A stretch of 64,000 bases of DNA. Origin: G965232465 sp965232465 (GTDB lineage Bacteria; Pseudomonadota; Alphaproteobacteria; JAQWUY01). The DNA lies in NCBI GenBank assembly GCA_965232465.1, contig OZ246977.1:1302001-1366000 (forward strand), in the 5' to 3' direction. Position 1 is the stretch's first letter. Every line of letters starts with the position of its first letter. Positions 9,479 to 19,325 of the stretch are shown here, one piece after another. Made by a program: the position numbers and the translations under genes. The notes below the pieces were generated by a model that worked only from the letters and a program-made list of their open reading frames with translations, was not told where the DNA came from and did no database searches.

Positions 9479-9856
9479 ATGGTACAAAAAATCAAAAAAA
9501 ATCGTGCGGGAAAACCCCCATCGCAACGGCAATTACGGGTGGGGGAACACATTCGCCATACCCTGAGCACAGCTTTGTTTCGGGGGGATGTCTATGACCC
9601 AGATTTAAACACCGCCACCATTAGTATTACAGAAGTATCCATATCCCCCGATTTAAAAAATGCCACTGCGTATTTTGTTGTCAGCAATGGGGATACAGAA
9701 ATTGTCGGCAAAGCTTTAAATCGCAATGCCAAAGCATTTAAGCACATGGTGGCAAAAATGGTACATATCCGATCGCACCCAAAAATAAAATTTACCGCCG
9801 ATACGGCATTCGAATACGCCCGCCATATCGAAGACTTATTAAATAAATCGGGGTAA
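9479..9856 (+). CDS. rbfA: 30S ribosome-binding factor RbfA
   Basis: 125-residue cold-shock/30S assembly factor with a KH-like fold. Recognisable segments are RQLRVGEHIRHTLSTALFRG at the N-terminus, ITEVSISPDLKNATAYFVV in the middle and VHIRSHPKIKFTADTAFEYA near the end. It is the last gene of the infB operon, 17 nt after infB, and converges on mutS with only 13 nt between stop codons. I see no terminator hairpin in that gap. Confidence 0.93.
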   Translation: MVQKIKKNRAGKPPSQRQLRVGEHIRHTLSTALFRGDVYDPDLNTATISITEVSISPDLKNATAYFVVSNGDTEIVGKALNRNAKAFKHMVAKMVHIRSHPKIKFTADTAFEYARHIEDLLNKSG

Positions 9857-9869
9857 CAACAGGGTGCGG

Positions 9870-12569
9870 TCAACGCAATGATTTGATGTGGTATAATATG
9901 TCCAGTGCTTCCTTTGGGCTGATGTCGTCTATGTTTAAATCTTGTACATAGGTGTCCAAAGCAGATGGTTTTGTTTCAGATGTGGATTTTTGTAATATTT
10001 GGTCGAATAAGGGTAGGGACGACAGGGATTCTGTATCCCGTGTGTCAATCTGTAAATCGGCAATCACTTCGCCATGTTCCAACACGCTTAACACCTGTTC
10101 GGCACGGGTGATAACAGCGGGGGGTATCCCCGCCAATTTTGCCACAAATACACCATAACTGCCTTTGGCGGAACCGGCGTGTACTGTGTGCAAAAAGATA
10201 ACTTCATCTTGCCATTCTTTGACCGCCATTGTGTATGGTTTTACCGTCGATATGGTATCACAAATGGCGTTTAGTTCGTGGTAATGGGTGGCAAATAACC
10301 CCCGACATTGGTTGGATTTTGCCAAATATTCCACACTTGCCCATGCCAAGGATACGCCATCATATGTTGCCGTGCCCCGTCCAATTTCATCCAACACCAC
10401 CAATGATTTATGCGTAGCCTGATTTAAAATGGTGGCGGTTTCCACCATTTCCACCATAAAGGTTGACCGTCCATGTGCCAAATCGTCTTGGGCCCCCACA
10501 CGGGAAAATACCCGATCAATGATACCTATTTTACAGTGGGTTGCGGGTACAAATGCCCCCATTTGTGCCAAAATGGCAATTACTGCATTTTGTCGTAAAA
10601 AGGTGGATTTACCCGCCATATTTGGTCCGGTCAAGAGCCAAATTTTTTCCGTATCGTTCAATATACAATCATTGGCAATAAATTGTTTACCGTCATCTGC
10701 TTTTAACGAGTGTTCGACAACGGGATGCCGTCCGCCATGTACAATAAAATCATAGCTGTTATCCAGAACAGGGCGAATCCAATTATCTGTGTGGGCAAGT
10801 ATCGCCAATCCAATTAGCGCATCGACGGTGGCATATGCCATTGCCACCTTGTATATGGCATCCGCATCGGATAAAATATCGTCAATAAGGGCATTGAAAA
10901 TTTCCAATTCCAACGCCAACGCCCGGTCTTTGGCATTTAAAATTTCTTTGGATAGGTTCGCCAATTCTTTTGTGGTATATCGAAGTCCCCCCTTCATGGT
11001 TTGACGATGAATAAATATGTCGACGGGGATTTTTTCGCTGTGACGGGCGGTAACTTCTATGTAATATTGTAATACATTGTTATGTTTGATTTTTAAAGTA
11101 TCGATCCCTGTTTGTTTTCGATATTGGGATTCCAGCTGGCTGATAATACGGCGGTTTTCATCCCGTAAAGTACGCATTTTATCAAGCTCTGCATGAAATC
11201 CAGATGCAATTACGCCCCCATCACGGATATTTGCCGATGGCTCCGCCCGCATTGCTGTATGTAGTTTTTTTACCAACACATCATGTGTGCCTAGGTCTGT
11301 GATACATTGATCAAATATGGGTGTAGATATGGTGTTTAAAGCGACTTTCATCGCCCCTGTGTGCGACAAAGCGGTTTTAATATTCAATATATCCCGTGGT
11401 ACTGCCCGTCCTATTGAAAGGCGATTCAGACTGCGTTCGATATCGGGAATATCCAATAAAATTTTACGAATTGTATCCATATGGGTTGGGGCATGTAGGG
11501 CGGATTCGATGCTGTTTAAACGGGCGTTTATGGCGTCTATGTTGGTTAGGGGTAAAGATAGCCATTGGTGTAATAATCTTGCCCCGCCACCTGTAATGGT
11601 GCGGTCGATACTGTGCAGTATGGTTTGTGATTTTTTTCCCTGTAGGGACTGGGTTAATTCCAACGATGTTCGGGTGACCATATCCACGGTCATATACGAA
11701 TCCGGATATAACATTTTAAGGGGTTTCATGTATGGGGTTGTATTGACTTGTGTGGTGATAATATAATTTAATAATACCCCCGATGCGACAATGTGTGCAT
11801 TGTTAAAATTGCCCAAACCATCCAGTACAAATATGTTGTAAAAGTTACATAAAGTCTGGTATGAATTTTTAATATCGAATCGGGTGTTTACAATCGGGGT
11901 GATACAATCTTGATAGGGTATCCACATATGAAATAAGTCTGAACGCATTTGTAATTTTTCAGACAGTAAAATTTCCTTGGGCGATATTTGTGATAATATG
12001 GTTTCGATGGTGTCAATATGCATGCTTGTTACATAAAATTCCCCTGTGGAAATATCCGCATAGGCGACGGCGTATGCCCCCTTAACCCACGCCAAACATG
12101 CCAAGTAATTATTTTCACGGGCATTTAGCAACGATTCTTCGGTTAATGTTCCCGGGGTAATAATACGGATAATTTTGCGTTTTACAACTTCTTTTGCCCC
12201 CCGTTTTTTGGCTTGTTCGGGGGTTTCAATTTGTTCACAAATGGCAACCCGGTATCCATTTTTTATAAGCCGTGCTACATAAGTATCCCCTGAATGTACC
12301 GGCACCCCACACATGGGAATATATGCGTCGTTAATCTTGCCCCGTTTTGTCAAGGTAATGTCGAGGGCGTTGGAGGCAATTAACGCATCGTCAAAAAATA
12401 ATTCATAAAAATCCCCCATGCGGTAAAACAACAAACAATCCTTATTTTCCGATTTAATTTGCAAATATTGCGTCATCATCGGTGTAAGCCCTTTGGTATT
12501 CAAAGGGGGGGTGCTGGATGCAACGGGTGGTGTTTCAACTTGTTTTTGTGTCATGATGTGCGTATACAT
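9870..12569 (-). CDS. mutS: DNA mismatch repair protein MutS
   Basis: Mismatch-recognition ATPase, about 895-899 residues. The mismatch-binding domain has the Phe-x-Glu motif in YRMGDFYELF. Connector, lever and clamp domains follow (MRTLRDENRRIISQLE), then the ATPase with Walker A GPNMAGKST and Walker B LVVLDEIGRGTATYDG, and a C-terminal helical tail. The first ATG (12569) and one five codons in (12554, MTQKQ) are both possible, and neither has a convincing Shine-Dalgarno. It stands alone, convergent with rbfA and divergent from pdxY. A working MutS matters here because the window contains long homopolymers. Confidence 0.96.
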   Translation of the reverse strand: MYTHIMTQKQVETPPVASSTPPLNTKGLTPMMTQYLQIKSENKDCLLFYRMGDFYELFFDDALIASNALDITLTKRGKINDAYIPMCGVPVHSGDTYVARLIKNGYRVAICEQIETPEQAKKRGAKEVVKRKIIRIITPGTLTEESLLNARENNYLACLAWVKGAYAVAYADISTGEFYVTSMHIDTIETILSQISPKEILLSEKLQMRSDLFHMWIPYQDCITPIVNTRFDIKNSYQTLCNFYNIFVLDGLGNFNNAHIVASGVLLNYIITTQVNTTPYMKPLKMLYPDSYMTVDMVTRTSLELTQSLQGKKSQTILHSIDRTITGGGARLLHQWLSLPLTNIDAINARLNSIESALHAPTHMDTIRKILLDIPDIERSLNRLSIGRAVPRDILNIKTALSHTGAMKVALNTISTPIFDQCITDLGTHDVLVKKLHTAMRAEPSANIRDGGVIASGFHAELDKMRTLRDENRRIISQLESQYRKQTGIDTLKIKHNNVLQYYIEVTARHSEKIPVDIFIHRQTMKGGLRYTTKELANLSKEILNAKDRALALELEIFNALIDDILSDADAIYKVAMAYATVDALIGLAILAHTDNWIRPVLDNSYDFIVHGGRHPVVEHSLKADDGKQFIANDCILNDTEKIWLLTGPNMAGKSTFLRQNAVIAILAQMGAFVPATHCKIGIIDRVFSRVGAQDDLAHGRSTFMVEMVETATILNQATHKSLVVLDEIGRGTATYDGVSLAWASVEYLAKSNQCRGLFATHYHELNAICDTISTVKPYTMAVKEWQDEVIFLHTVHAGSAKGSYGVFVAKLAGIPPAVITRAEQVLSVLEHGEVIADLQIDTRDTESLSSLPLFDQILQKSTSETKPSALDTYVQDLNIDDISPKEALDILYHIKSLR

Positions 12570-12707
12570 TTAAAAATTATTCTTTTCAAAATTAAATATA
12601 CCATAAATAGATTTTTAATGCAAAAAATGGGTTTTTTATATAAAATTTTACAAAATTATGATACAGTATTTTTTAATATTTATCTATGTAATAATTAAGG
12701 AAAAAAT

Positions 12708-13598
12708 ATGGATCCGAAACAAAATACTTTACTGGGCAAGGGCAATATCTTATCGATACAATCCCATGTGGCGTTTGGGCATGCGGGGAACAGTTCCGCT
12801 GTTTTTCCCATGCAGCGCATGGGGTACAGCGTTATTGATGTAAACACAGTGTTGTTTTCCAATCATACGGGATACGGCAAGTGGGGGGGGGACTTGGTAT
12901 CATTGGATACGGTAAAATCCGTTTTGCAGGGGGTGCAAGCCCGGGGGGCGTTTACCACCACCAAAGCGGTGGTTACGGGATATATGGGATCGCCTGTGTT
13001 GGGGGATACGATTATGGAAACAGTTGCCACAGTAAAATCTGAATCGGGGGAGTGTGTATATGTATGCGACCCGGTGTTTGGGGATGTGGGACGGGGGATT
13101 TTTGCTCTTAATGGTATTGCCGAATATTTTCGTGATGTGGCGTTAAAAAATTGTAATATCTGTACACCCAATTTATTTGAATTGGGGTGGTTGACACATA
13201 CGGCCCCAAACACCATTGCCGATATTATCACATCCGCCCATATGTTGTTAAATGATACCACCCACACGGTGCTTGTAACATCGGCGGAACATGATCAAAC
13301 CGTTGAAAATAGCATTGAAATGTTGGTCATAACACCGGATTATACATATCGTGTGGCAACGCCCAGAGTCCACATGCCGATGCCCCCGAATGGGTCGGGG
13401 GACGCCACCACCGCCTTGTTTACCACCCATTATTTGGATACAAATGGCGATATAAAAGCCACCCTTGAACGCACCGCCAGCAGCATATATGAAATATTTA
13501 CAGAAACCGCTAAGCGGGGCACCTTTGAATTACAAACCATATCAGCCGGCAACGCCTTTGCCAATCCCGATAAAGCGTTCGAAGCGGTAAAAATATAA
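12708..13598 (+). CDS. pdxY: Pyridoxal kinase PdxY-type
   Basis: Cytoplasmic ribokinase-fold enzyme of 296 residues that phosphorylates pyridoxal in vitamin B6 salvage. Diagnostic segments are ILSIQSHVAFGHAGNSSA at the N-terminus (substrate site), DVNTVLFSNHTGYGKW, YVCDPVFGD and the anion-hole/catalytic motif NGSGDATTALF with the catalytic Asp. AAGGA lies about 8 nt upstream of the ATG. It reads convergently toward grx, with 78 nt and only a weak hairpin between. The assignment to PdxY rather than PdxK rests on the N-terminal motif. Confidence 0.92.
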   Translation: MDPKQNTLLGKGNILSIQSHVAFGHAGNSSAVFPMQRMGYSVIDVNTVLFSNHTGYGKWGGDLVSLDTVKSVLQGVQARGAFTTTKAVVTGYMGSPVLGDTIMETVATVKSESGECVYVCDPVFGDVGRGIFALNGIAEYFRDVALKNCNICTPNLFELGWLTHTAPNTIADIITSAHMLLNDTTHTVLVTSAEHDQTVENSIEMLVITPDYTYRVATPRVHMPMPPNGSGDATTALFTTHYLDTNGDIKATLERTASSIYEIFTETAKRGTFELQTISAGNAFANPDKAFEAVKI

Positions 13599-13676
13599 GT
13601 ATTACATTTTAATTACAGCACCATATGCATAAGAAATAAAATATGCCTGTTGATTCTGTGTATTGGTTGCTCTTTC

Positions 13677-13934
13677 TTAAAAATCGTCCTGAAAATCCGT
13701 ATTAAACATAAGATTTTTTATGATGTGTTTTAACTGCATAAAACCGCCGATGTGTTTGCCATTTAACTCCACTTGTGGCAAGGTTTTTGCGTTGTTACAT
13801 CGGATAAAAAACGCTTCTCGGCTGATGTCTTCGCCTACTTTTACGATTTTTGGGGGGTATCCCTCCCCAATTAATAAGGCTTTGGCTTTTTCACAATTGG
13901 GACAGTTGTCCTTTGAATATATGACAAATTGCAT
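13677..13934 (-). CDS. Glutaredoxin
   Basis: 85-residue thioredoxin-fold protein with the redox pair CPNC at residues 11-14, the cis-Pro segment TLPQVELNGKHIGGF and a short C-terminal helix. It lies 32 nt downstream of nrdB on the same strand, so it is probably the dedicated electron donor of the ribonucleotide reductase encoded by nrdA-nrdB. The C-terminal tail ends in acidic residues much like the NrdB tail (FQDDF versus FEEDF), a curious similarity I cannot interpret. Confidence 0.9.
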   Translation of the reverse strand: MQFVIYSKDNCPNCEKAKALLIGEGYPPKIVKVGEDISREAFFIRCNNAKTLPQVELNGKHIGGFMQLKHIIKNLMFNTDFQDDF

Positions 13935-13966
13935 GGTATTTTTCCTTGTTACTATATTGCTTTTAT

Positions 13967-14956
13967 TTAAAAATCTTCTTCAAATTTCATCTCACGATCT
14001 GTCGGTCTTGCGTATTCTGTAACTCGTTTTTCAAAAAAGTTAGTAACATTTTCCAAGTCTAAGGCTCGCATAAAGTCAAATGGATTTTCCGTGTTAAACA
14101 CCCGCTCGAATCCGAATAAGTCTGCAATCCTATCTGCCACTGCTTCGATATATTGGCACATTAGATCCGCATTCATGCCGATTAAATCCACAGGCAACGC
14201 ATTACCGACAAATTCTTTTTCACATTCCAATGCTTCCCGTACGATATGTTCAAATTCCTTCTGAGATACATCTCCTGTAATTAAATTTATATCTGAAAGA
14301 ATAGTGTCATCCAGCGTCCCTTGGATATATTTTTTTTGTAAAGTTTGAAACATTAAGGCTGAAAAACTAAAATGCATCCCCTCATCACGGGCAATCCAAT
14401 CGTTACTTAATGCAAGCCCGGGTAATAGCCCCCGTTTGCGGAAATAGTAAATGGCACAAAACGAACCGGCAAAAAACAACCCTTCAACCAAACCAAATCC
14501 AATCAAACGGGTTAACAAGTTTTGCTCCCCATTCAGCCATTTGCCCACCCACAGGGCTTTTTTATGAACACAAGGCACATTTTCAATGGCGTTGAATAAT
14601 TTGTCTTTTTCTGTTTGATCGGGCACATAGGTTTCAATTTGTAATGCATATGTTTCCGCATGGATGGTTTCATTTAACATTTGCATCGATATGAATGCCC
14701 GTGCTTCGGGGATAAGGATTTCTTTATAAAATCGGGATGCTAAGTTTTCGTTAATCATCGCTTCTGAATTGGCAAAAAATGCCAACACATGGTTAATAAA
14801 GTGTTTTTCATCCGCACTTAATTTTTGCAAATCTCGTAAATCATCCTGAAATGATATTTCTTCTGGTGTCCAAAATGATTGTACATGTAGTTTGTATTGC
14901 TTCCAAATTTTTGGATATTGCAGGGGAAAAATGGAGGTACACCCTTTGGAAATCAT
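13967..14956 (-). CDS. nrdB: Ribonucleotide reductase small subunit NrdB (class I)
   Basis: 329-residue ferritin-like radical-generating subunit. Metal ligands by spacing: E65, E96, H99, a Glu in GLVEGLFFAG, and Glu/His in RDEGMHF. The radical tyrosine is Y103 in IHAETYALQIE. E65 sits exactly where E. coli has Asp84 (31 residues before the EXXH glutamate), an Asp-to-Glu swap that I recall from chlamydial class Ic enzymes, yet the tyrosine lost in class Ic is retained. The tail REMKFEEDF is the NrdA-docking peptide. The gene is 28 nt downstream of nrdA. Confidence 0.95.
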   Translation of the reverse strand: MISKGCTSIFPLQYPKIWKQYKLHVQSFWTPEEISFQDDLRDLQKLSADEKHFINHVLAFFANSEAMINENLASRFYKEILIPEARAFISMQMLNETIHAETYALQIETYVPDQTEKDKLFNAIENVPCVHKKALWVGKWLNGEQNLLTRLIGFGLVEGLFFAGSFCAIYYFRKRGLLPGLALSNDWIARDEGMHFSFSALMFQTLQKKYIQGTLDDTILSDINLITGDVSQKEFEHIVREALECEKEFVGNALPVDLIGMNADLMCQYIEAVADRIADLFGFERVFNTENPFDFMRALDLENVTNFFEKRVTEYARPTDREMKFEEDF

Positions 14957-14984
14957 GATCTTTTATCCTTATGTATAATTATGG

Positions 14985-17648
14985 TTATGCACTACATGTA
15001 GAGCATACTTCTGGTTCATTTGTTTTTTTGGGGGAAACTGTCATTTGTACCGCATTTACAGCCGAACGGGACCGCAGGTAATACATGCCTGTTTTTAAGC
15101 CTTTTTTCCATGCGTACATGTGCATCGATGCGACTTGGGCAAATGAGGGCGATGCTAGCCACAGGTTCATCGATTGGGTCTGATCGATATATGGACTGCG
15201 ATCCGATGCCATGTCAATGATCACCCGTTGCGAAGTTTCCCATACGGTTTTATATATGTCCTTAATGTCGTCGGGAATATTAGGGATATTTTGAATCGAT
15301 CCATCTTCGGCAATAATCGTATCCTGCATTTCTTTTGTCCACAGCTGTCGGTGCATCAATTCTTTAACCAAGTATCGATTGACTAACATAAACTCGCCCG
15401 ATAAGGTTTGGCGTTTGTAAATATTGGAGGTTTGCACCTGAAAAGTTTCTGTGTTGCCCAAAATAATACCCGTTGATGCGGTGGGCATACATGCGGTGGT
15501 CAACGCATTGCGTACCCCATATTTTTGTACAGATTTGCGTAAGGTATCCCAATCCCATATACCCGATGGGGGTACCCCCCATAGGTCGAATTGGAATTGT
15601 CCCTGTGAAATGGGGGACCCTTCAAAAGTTTCATATGTCCCATCGGTTTTAGCAAGTTCCATGCTTTCAGTAACAGCACCAAAATAAATGGTTTCAAATA
15701 TTTTTTTGTTTATATCCCGTGCGGCGTCGCTATCATAAGGTAAACGCATTTTAAAAAATACATCGGCTAGCCCTTGAATGCCCAGCCCAATGGGACGATG
15801 TCGCATATTCGAACGGCGGGTTTTTTCCGTTGGGTAAGTATTTATATCAATTATCCGATTTAAATTGCGGGTGGCAAGACGGGATACCCTATATAATTTT
15901 TGATAATCGTATGTGCCATCTGTGGTAACAAACTTTGGCAATGCAATCGATGCCAAGTTACATACGGCGGTTTCCTTATCATCAGAATATTCGACAATTT
16001 CCGCACATAAATTGGACGATTTAATCACCCCAACATTTTTTTGGTTGGATTTTTCATTGATCGAATCCTTGTACAACATATAGGGCTGTCCCGTTTCGAT
16101 TTGTGCTTCGATAATTTTTGCCATCAGGTCACGGGCGTTTATACGCTTGCCAAATTCTTGTTTTTCATATGATTCGTATAGGGCGTTAAATTCTGTGCCA
16201 TAGGTATCAGACAACCCAGGGCATTCGCTTTCTGACATCAAAGTCCAATGGGCATCATCTTCCACCCGTTGCATAAATAAGTCGGGAATCCACAGGGCAT
16301 AAAATAAATCCCTTGCCCGAAATTCTTCCGCCCCTGTATTTTTACGCAGTTCTAAGAACGCTTCTGTATCCGTGTGCCAAGGTTCCAGATACACGGCAAA
16401 CGACCCCTTGCGTTTGCCCCCGCCTTGGTCAACAGAACGGGCGGTTTCGTTAAAGATTTTTAAAAATGGAATTAAACCATTCGACTTACCATTTGTCGAT
16501 TTAATCAATGACCCCGCCCCCCGGATGTTGTGGGCATGTAACCCAATGCCTCCGGCGGTTTTGGAAATTAAAGCACAATCCTTAACGGTGTTAAAAATCC
16601 CTTCAATCGAATCGTCTTCCATGGCTATCAGGAAACAAGACGACAATTGCTGCATTTTCAGACCACTGTTAAACAAAGTGGGGGTTGCGTGGGTGTAATA
16701 GCCCTGTGTCATCATATCATAGGTTGTTTTTACGGACTCAGCATCAAATGTGGTCCCACACCCACAGGTTAAGGCCGTACGCATAAACATGTCTTGGGGG
16801 CGTTCCATTATATCATCGACCTTTAATAAATATGCTTTGATAAGGGTGGTTAAGGCAAAATAATCAAAAGTATAATCCCGTTCATAATCAATTATCGATT
16901 CGATAGCATCTTTATTGTCCATAACCTTGTTATAATAATCGTCATGCAATAATCCATCGTTGTATAAGGCTTGGGTGGTGGCAATAAACCCTTGGGTTTG
17001 TTTGTGCAGTGCATTGACTTTAATACGGGCGGCAACATAAGAATAATCGGGACTTTCCACAGTTAATGCGGCGGCGGTTTCCGACAAAAAGCTGTCTATT
17101 GCATCAGTGGTAATACCATCATATAATCCAGCAACCGCTTTTTTTGCCACCATAATGGGGTCGATATCTAATCCATAAGATAATGCCTGTACACGGTTGG
17201 TGACTTTATCCAAACACACAGCTTGTTTTGTACCATCCCGTTTTATAACTTGCATGCGTATCGATGCTTGTAATTTTTCCGATTTTTTACGGTGCCTAGA
17301 CCGTTGTTCCCGATATAAAATATATGCTTTTGCCACATCAGCTTCACCCGAACGCATTAAGCCAAGTTCCACTTGGTCTTGGATGTCTTCCAAAAATAGT
17401 ATCACATTGTTGTTGCGTTGGGCGATAACAAGCAACCTGTCGGTAACGATTTTTGTAATTTGGGCGGTGGTGTCATCGATGTGTATACGCTGCTGTTGCG
17501 ACATGGGTACACTGGATTTTTCTTGTGATTTTTCCCACACCGCTACAAAGGCTTTTCTTATCGCATCGGCAATTTTACCGCTGTCAAATTTAACTTGTGC
17601 TTCATTTCGCTTGATGACTTTCAGCATCGACTTTTTCATATTTTTCAT
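14985..17648 (-). CDS. nrdA: Ribonucleotide reductase large subunit NrdA (class I)
   Basis: Catalytic subunit converting ribonucleoside diphosphates to deoxy forms, about 887 residues. Two ATP-cone-like domains occupy the N-terminus (LKVIKRNEAQVKFDSGKIADAI and MQVIKRDGTKQAVCLDKV), consistent with dATP feedback. The ten-stranded barrel has NLCAEIVEYSDDKETAVCNLASI and PTASTGIILGNTE. The C-terminal CSTCSA supplies the shuttle cysteines. I take the ATG at 17648 (MKNMKKSM), with GGA 6 nt upstream. An ATG at 17675 is in frame but has no ribosome-binding site. I looked for NrdR boxes upstream and saw none. Confidence 0.95.
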   Translation of the reverse strand: MKNMKKSMLKVIKRNEAQVKFDSGKIADAIRKAFVAVWEKSQEKSSVPMSQQQRIHIDDTTAQITKIVTDRLLVIAQRNNNVILFLEDIQDQVELGLMRSGEADVAKAYILYREQRSRHRKKSEKLQASIRMQVIKRDGTKQAVCLDKVTNRVQALSYGLDIDPIMVAKKAVAGLYDGITTDAIDSFLSETAAALTVESPDYSYVAARIKVNALHKQTQGFIATTQALYNDGLLHDDYYNKVMDNKDAIESIIDYERDYTFDYFALTTLIKAYLLKVDDIMERPQDMFMRTALTCGCGTTFDAESVKTTYDMMTQGYYTHATPTLFNSGLKMQQLSSCFLIAMEDDSIEGIFNTVKDCALISKTAGGIGLHAHNIRGAGSLIKSTNGKSNGLIPFLKIFNETARSVDQGGGKRKGSFAVYLEPWHTDTEAFLELRKNTGAEEFRARDLFYALWIPDLFMQRVEDDAHWTLMSESECPGLSDTYGTEFNALYESYEKQEFGKRINARDLMAKIIEAQIETGQPYMLYKDSINEKSNQKNVGVIKSSNLCAEIVEYSDDKETAVCNLASIALPKFVTTDGTYDYQKLYRVSRLATRNLNRIIDINTYPTEKTRRSNMRHRPIGLGIQGLADVFFKMRLPYDSDAARDINKKIFETIYFGAVTESMELAKTDGTYETFEGSPISQGQFQFDLWGVPPSGIWDWDTLRKSVQKYGVRNALTTACMPTASTGIILGNTETFQVQTSNIYKRQTLSGEFMLVNRYLVKELMHRQLWTKEMQDTIIAEDGSIQNIPNIPDDIKDIYKTVWETSQRVIIDMASDRSPYIDQTQSMNLWLASPSFAQVASMHMYAWKKGLKTGMYYLRSRSAVNAVQMTVSPKKTNEPEVCSTCSA

Positions 17649-17776
17649 AATGTATCCATAGTATATAATCCCCATAAAAAATCAATAAAAAAATTAAAAA
17701 ATTTTGGGCTAAAAAATATTTGGGTTAGGTATTTAGGTCATCCCCAATTTTTATTCTATCTCTTTGATTTAATTGA

Positions 17777-17792
17777 TTTTTTTTTTTTTTTT
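17777..17792. repeat. 16-nt T homopolymer in the nrdA-thiO intergenic region
   Basis: Sixteen consecutive T residues in the divergent 265-bp gap between nrdA and thiO. No promoter hexamers of proper spacing frame it on either strand, unlike the A tract upstream of the adhesin gene. The rest of the gap is AT-rich and shows no riboswitch or NrdR-box pattern that I can recognise. Confidence 0.9.
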
Positions 17793-17940
17793 ATGGTGTG
17801 TGGCTGGGTACGACTGGGAAATCAATCCAACCGAATGAGACAAAAAAGACACAAAAAAATATGTAAAAATCATATGATTTATACCTAAGATATATTTATA
17901 ATTAAGCTATATATTATAAAGGATTTCATAACAACAGGGT

Positions 17941-19092
17941 ATGGATTTATCACGGATTTTTTTGTATACTATGGGTATGGTAAATAAAATGACACAACGC
18001 ATATGTATTATTGGCGGTGGGGTGTGTGGGTTGGCAATTGCATATGCGTTGCAAAGTCGGGGGATGCATACCACCCTTTTTGAATCCGCCCATGTGGGTA
18101 GCGGGGCAACACATAAATCCGGGGGGATGTTGGCAGGGGGGATTGAAAACGAACCTAGCGAACAAAACTTGTGGCATTTGTCCCAGTATGCCCAATCCTT
18201 GTGGGATGGGTATGTACAAGATATCGAACGCATATCGGGTATATCTGTGGGGTATCAGACCGATGGCACGATGATGGTTGCCACCACCCAAGACGATTTA
18301 CAAACGGTACAATTTTTATATGATTATCAAACAAAAATTGGCGTTGGGGTCCATATGTTATCCGCCCGTGACATCCGCAAAATGGAACCGCATTTAAAAA
18401 CCGTCGGCGGTATGTGGTGTAAAACCGATTATCAACTGCACAGTATGGATTTTACCCATGCTTTGGCAACCACCATACAAAAATTGGGGGGGGATATACA
18501 GGAATGCACCCCCGTCGATTCGATTGTTTATACATCTGATAGGGCAACAGGGGTGTGCTTATCGGGGGGTACAATCCACCCATTCGATTCGATTGTGGTG
18601 TGTGCCGGGGTTTATACGCCCAATATATTACAAGACATTATGTGCGTTCCGATTCGTCCATTAAAAGGACAGATGCTGTCGTTAAAAATGCCACAGCGTT
18701 TGATACAGCGGGTGGTGTGGGCACCAAAAACATATTTAATCCCGAAGCTGGATGGCACATTATATGTTGGGGCAACGGTCGAAGAACAAGGTTTTAATAT
18801 GGACAATACGGCGGGGGGGGTGTATGCGTTGTTGGAATCCGCCTGGCGGGTATGCCCTGCCATTGAAGATTTAGCCATCGATAAAATTTGGGTTGGGCAC
18901 CGCCCCACCGCCCGTGATGATGCACCCTTATTGGGCAAAACCCCTGTGGATAATGTATATATTGCTGGCGGTCATCATAGAAATGGTATATTATTGGCAC
19001 CAGCGACCGGGAAAATTATGGCGGATTTAATTTGTGATGGGATTGAAAACCCGATGATACAAAACTTTTTACCCACCCGATTTACTATATAA
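17941..19092 (+). CDS. thiO: Glycine oxidase ThiO (FAD-dependent)
   Basis: Oxidises glycine to the imine used for the thiazole ring of thiamine. The Rossmann FAD motif is IIGGGVCGLAIAYAL, followed by VGSGATHKSGGMLAGG. Substrate-domain and C-terminal FAD segments are RPLKGQMLSL, YVGATVEEQG and VYIAGGHHRNGILLAPATG. The first ATG (17941) gives 383 residues. The ATG at 17989 (MTQRIC) would put the FAD motif right at the N-terminus as in most family members and may be the true start, since no ATG has a clear Shine-Dalgarno. It is the first gene of thiO-thiS-thiG-tenI. No TPP riboswitch is recognisable upstream. Confidence 0.93.
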   Translation: MDLSRIFLYTMGMVNKMTQRICIIGGGVCGLAIAYALQSRGMHTTLFESAHVGSGATHKSGGMLAGGIENEPSEQNLWHLSQYAQSLWDGYVQDIERISGISVGYQTDGTMMVATTQDDLQTVQFLYDYQTKIGVGVHMLSARDIRKMEPHLKTVGGMWCKTDYQLHSMDFTHALATTIQKLGGDIQECTPVDSIVYTSDRATGVCLSGGTIHPFDSIVVCAGVYTPNILQDIMCVPIRPLKGQMLSLKMPQRLIQRVVWAPKTYLIPKLDGTLYVGATVEEQGFNMDNTAGGVYALLESAWRVCPAIEDLAIDKIWVGHRPTARDDAPLLGKTPVDNVYIAGGHHRNGILLAPATGKIMADLICDGIENPMIQNFLPTRFTI

Positions 19093-19104
19093 TGAAGGAG
19101 TATT

Positions 19105-19317
19105 ATGACATATATAAGTGTAATATATAATGGGGATATGGTGCACACGCAGACCTCGACCATTGCCGAACTGTTACGACAACAGGGGATTGACGCCAGC
19201 ACCAAGGGCATAGCGGTTGCACAAAATGCCACCGTTATCCCCCGTAAAATGTGGCATGAAACCCCTGTGCAAGATGGGGATACGGTGGAAGTGGTCAAAC
19301 CATTTCAAGGGGGATAA
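19105..19317 (+). CDS. thiS: Sulfur carrier protein ThiS
   Basis: 70-residue ubiquitin-fold protein ending in the obligatory Gly-Gly (VVKPFQGG), which is adenylated and thiocarboxylated to donate sulfur to the thiazole synthase. GAAGGAG precedes the ATG at good spacing. It lies 12 nt after thiO and 8 nt before thiG. The activating enzyme ThiF is not in this window. Confidence 0.95.
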   Translation: MTYISVIYNGDMVHTQTSTIAELLRQQGIDASTKGIAVAQNATVIPRKMWHETPVQDGDTVEVVKPFQGG

Positions 19318-19325
19318 GGATACCC

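Noticed and set aside
17676..17940. Search for a TPP riboswitch before thiO and NrdR boxes before nrdA
   Set aside because: No thi-box consensus and no paired NrdR-type boxes could be seen on either strand.
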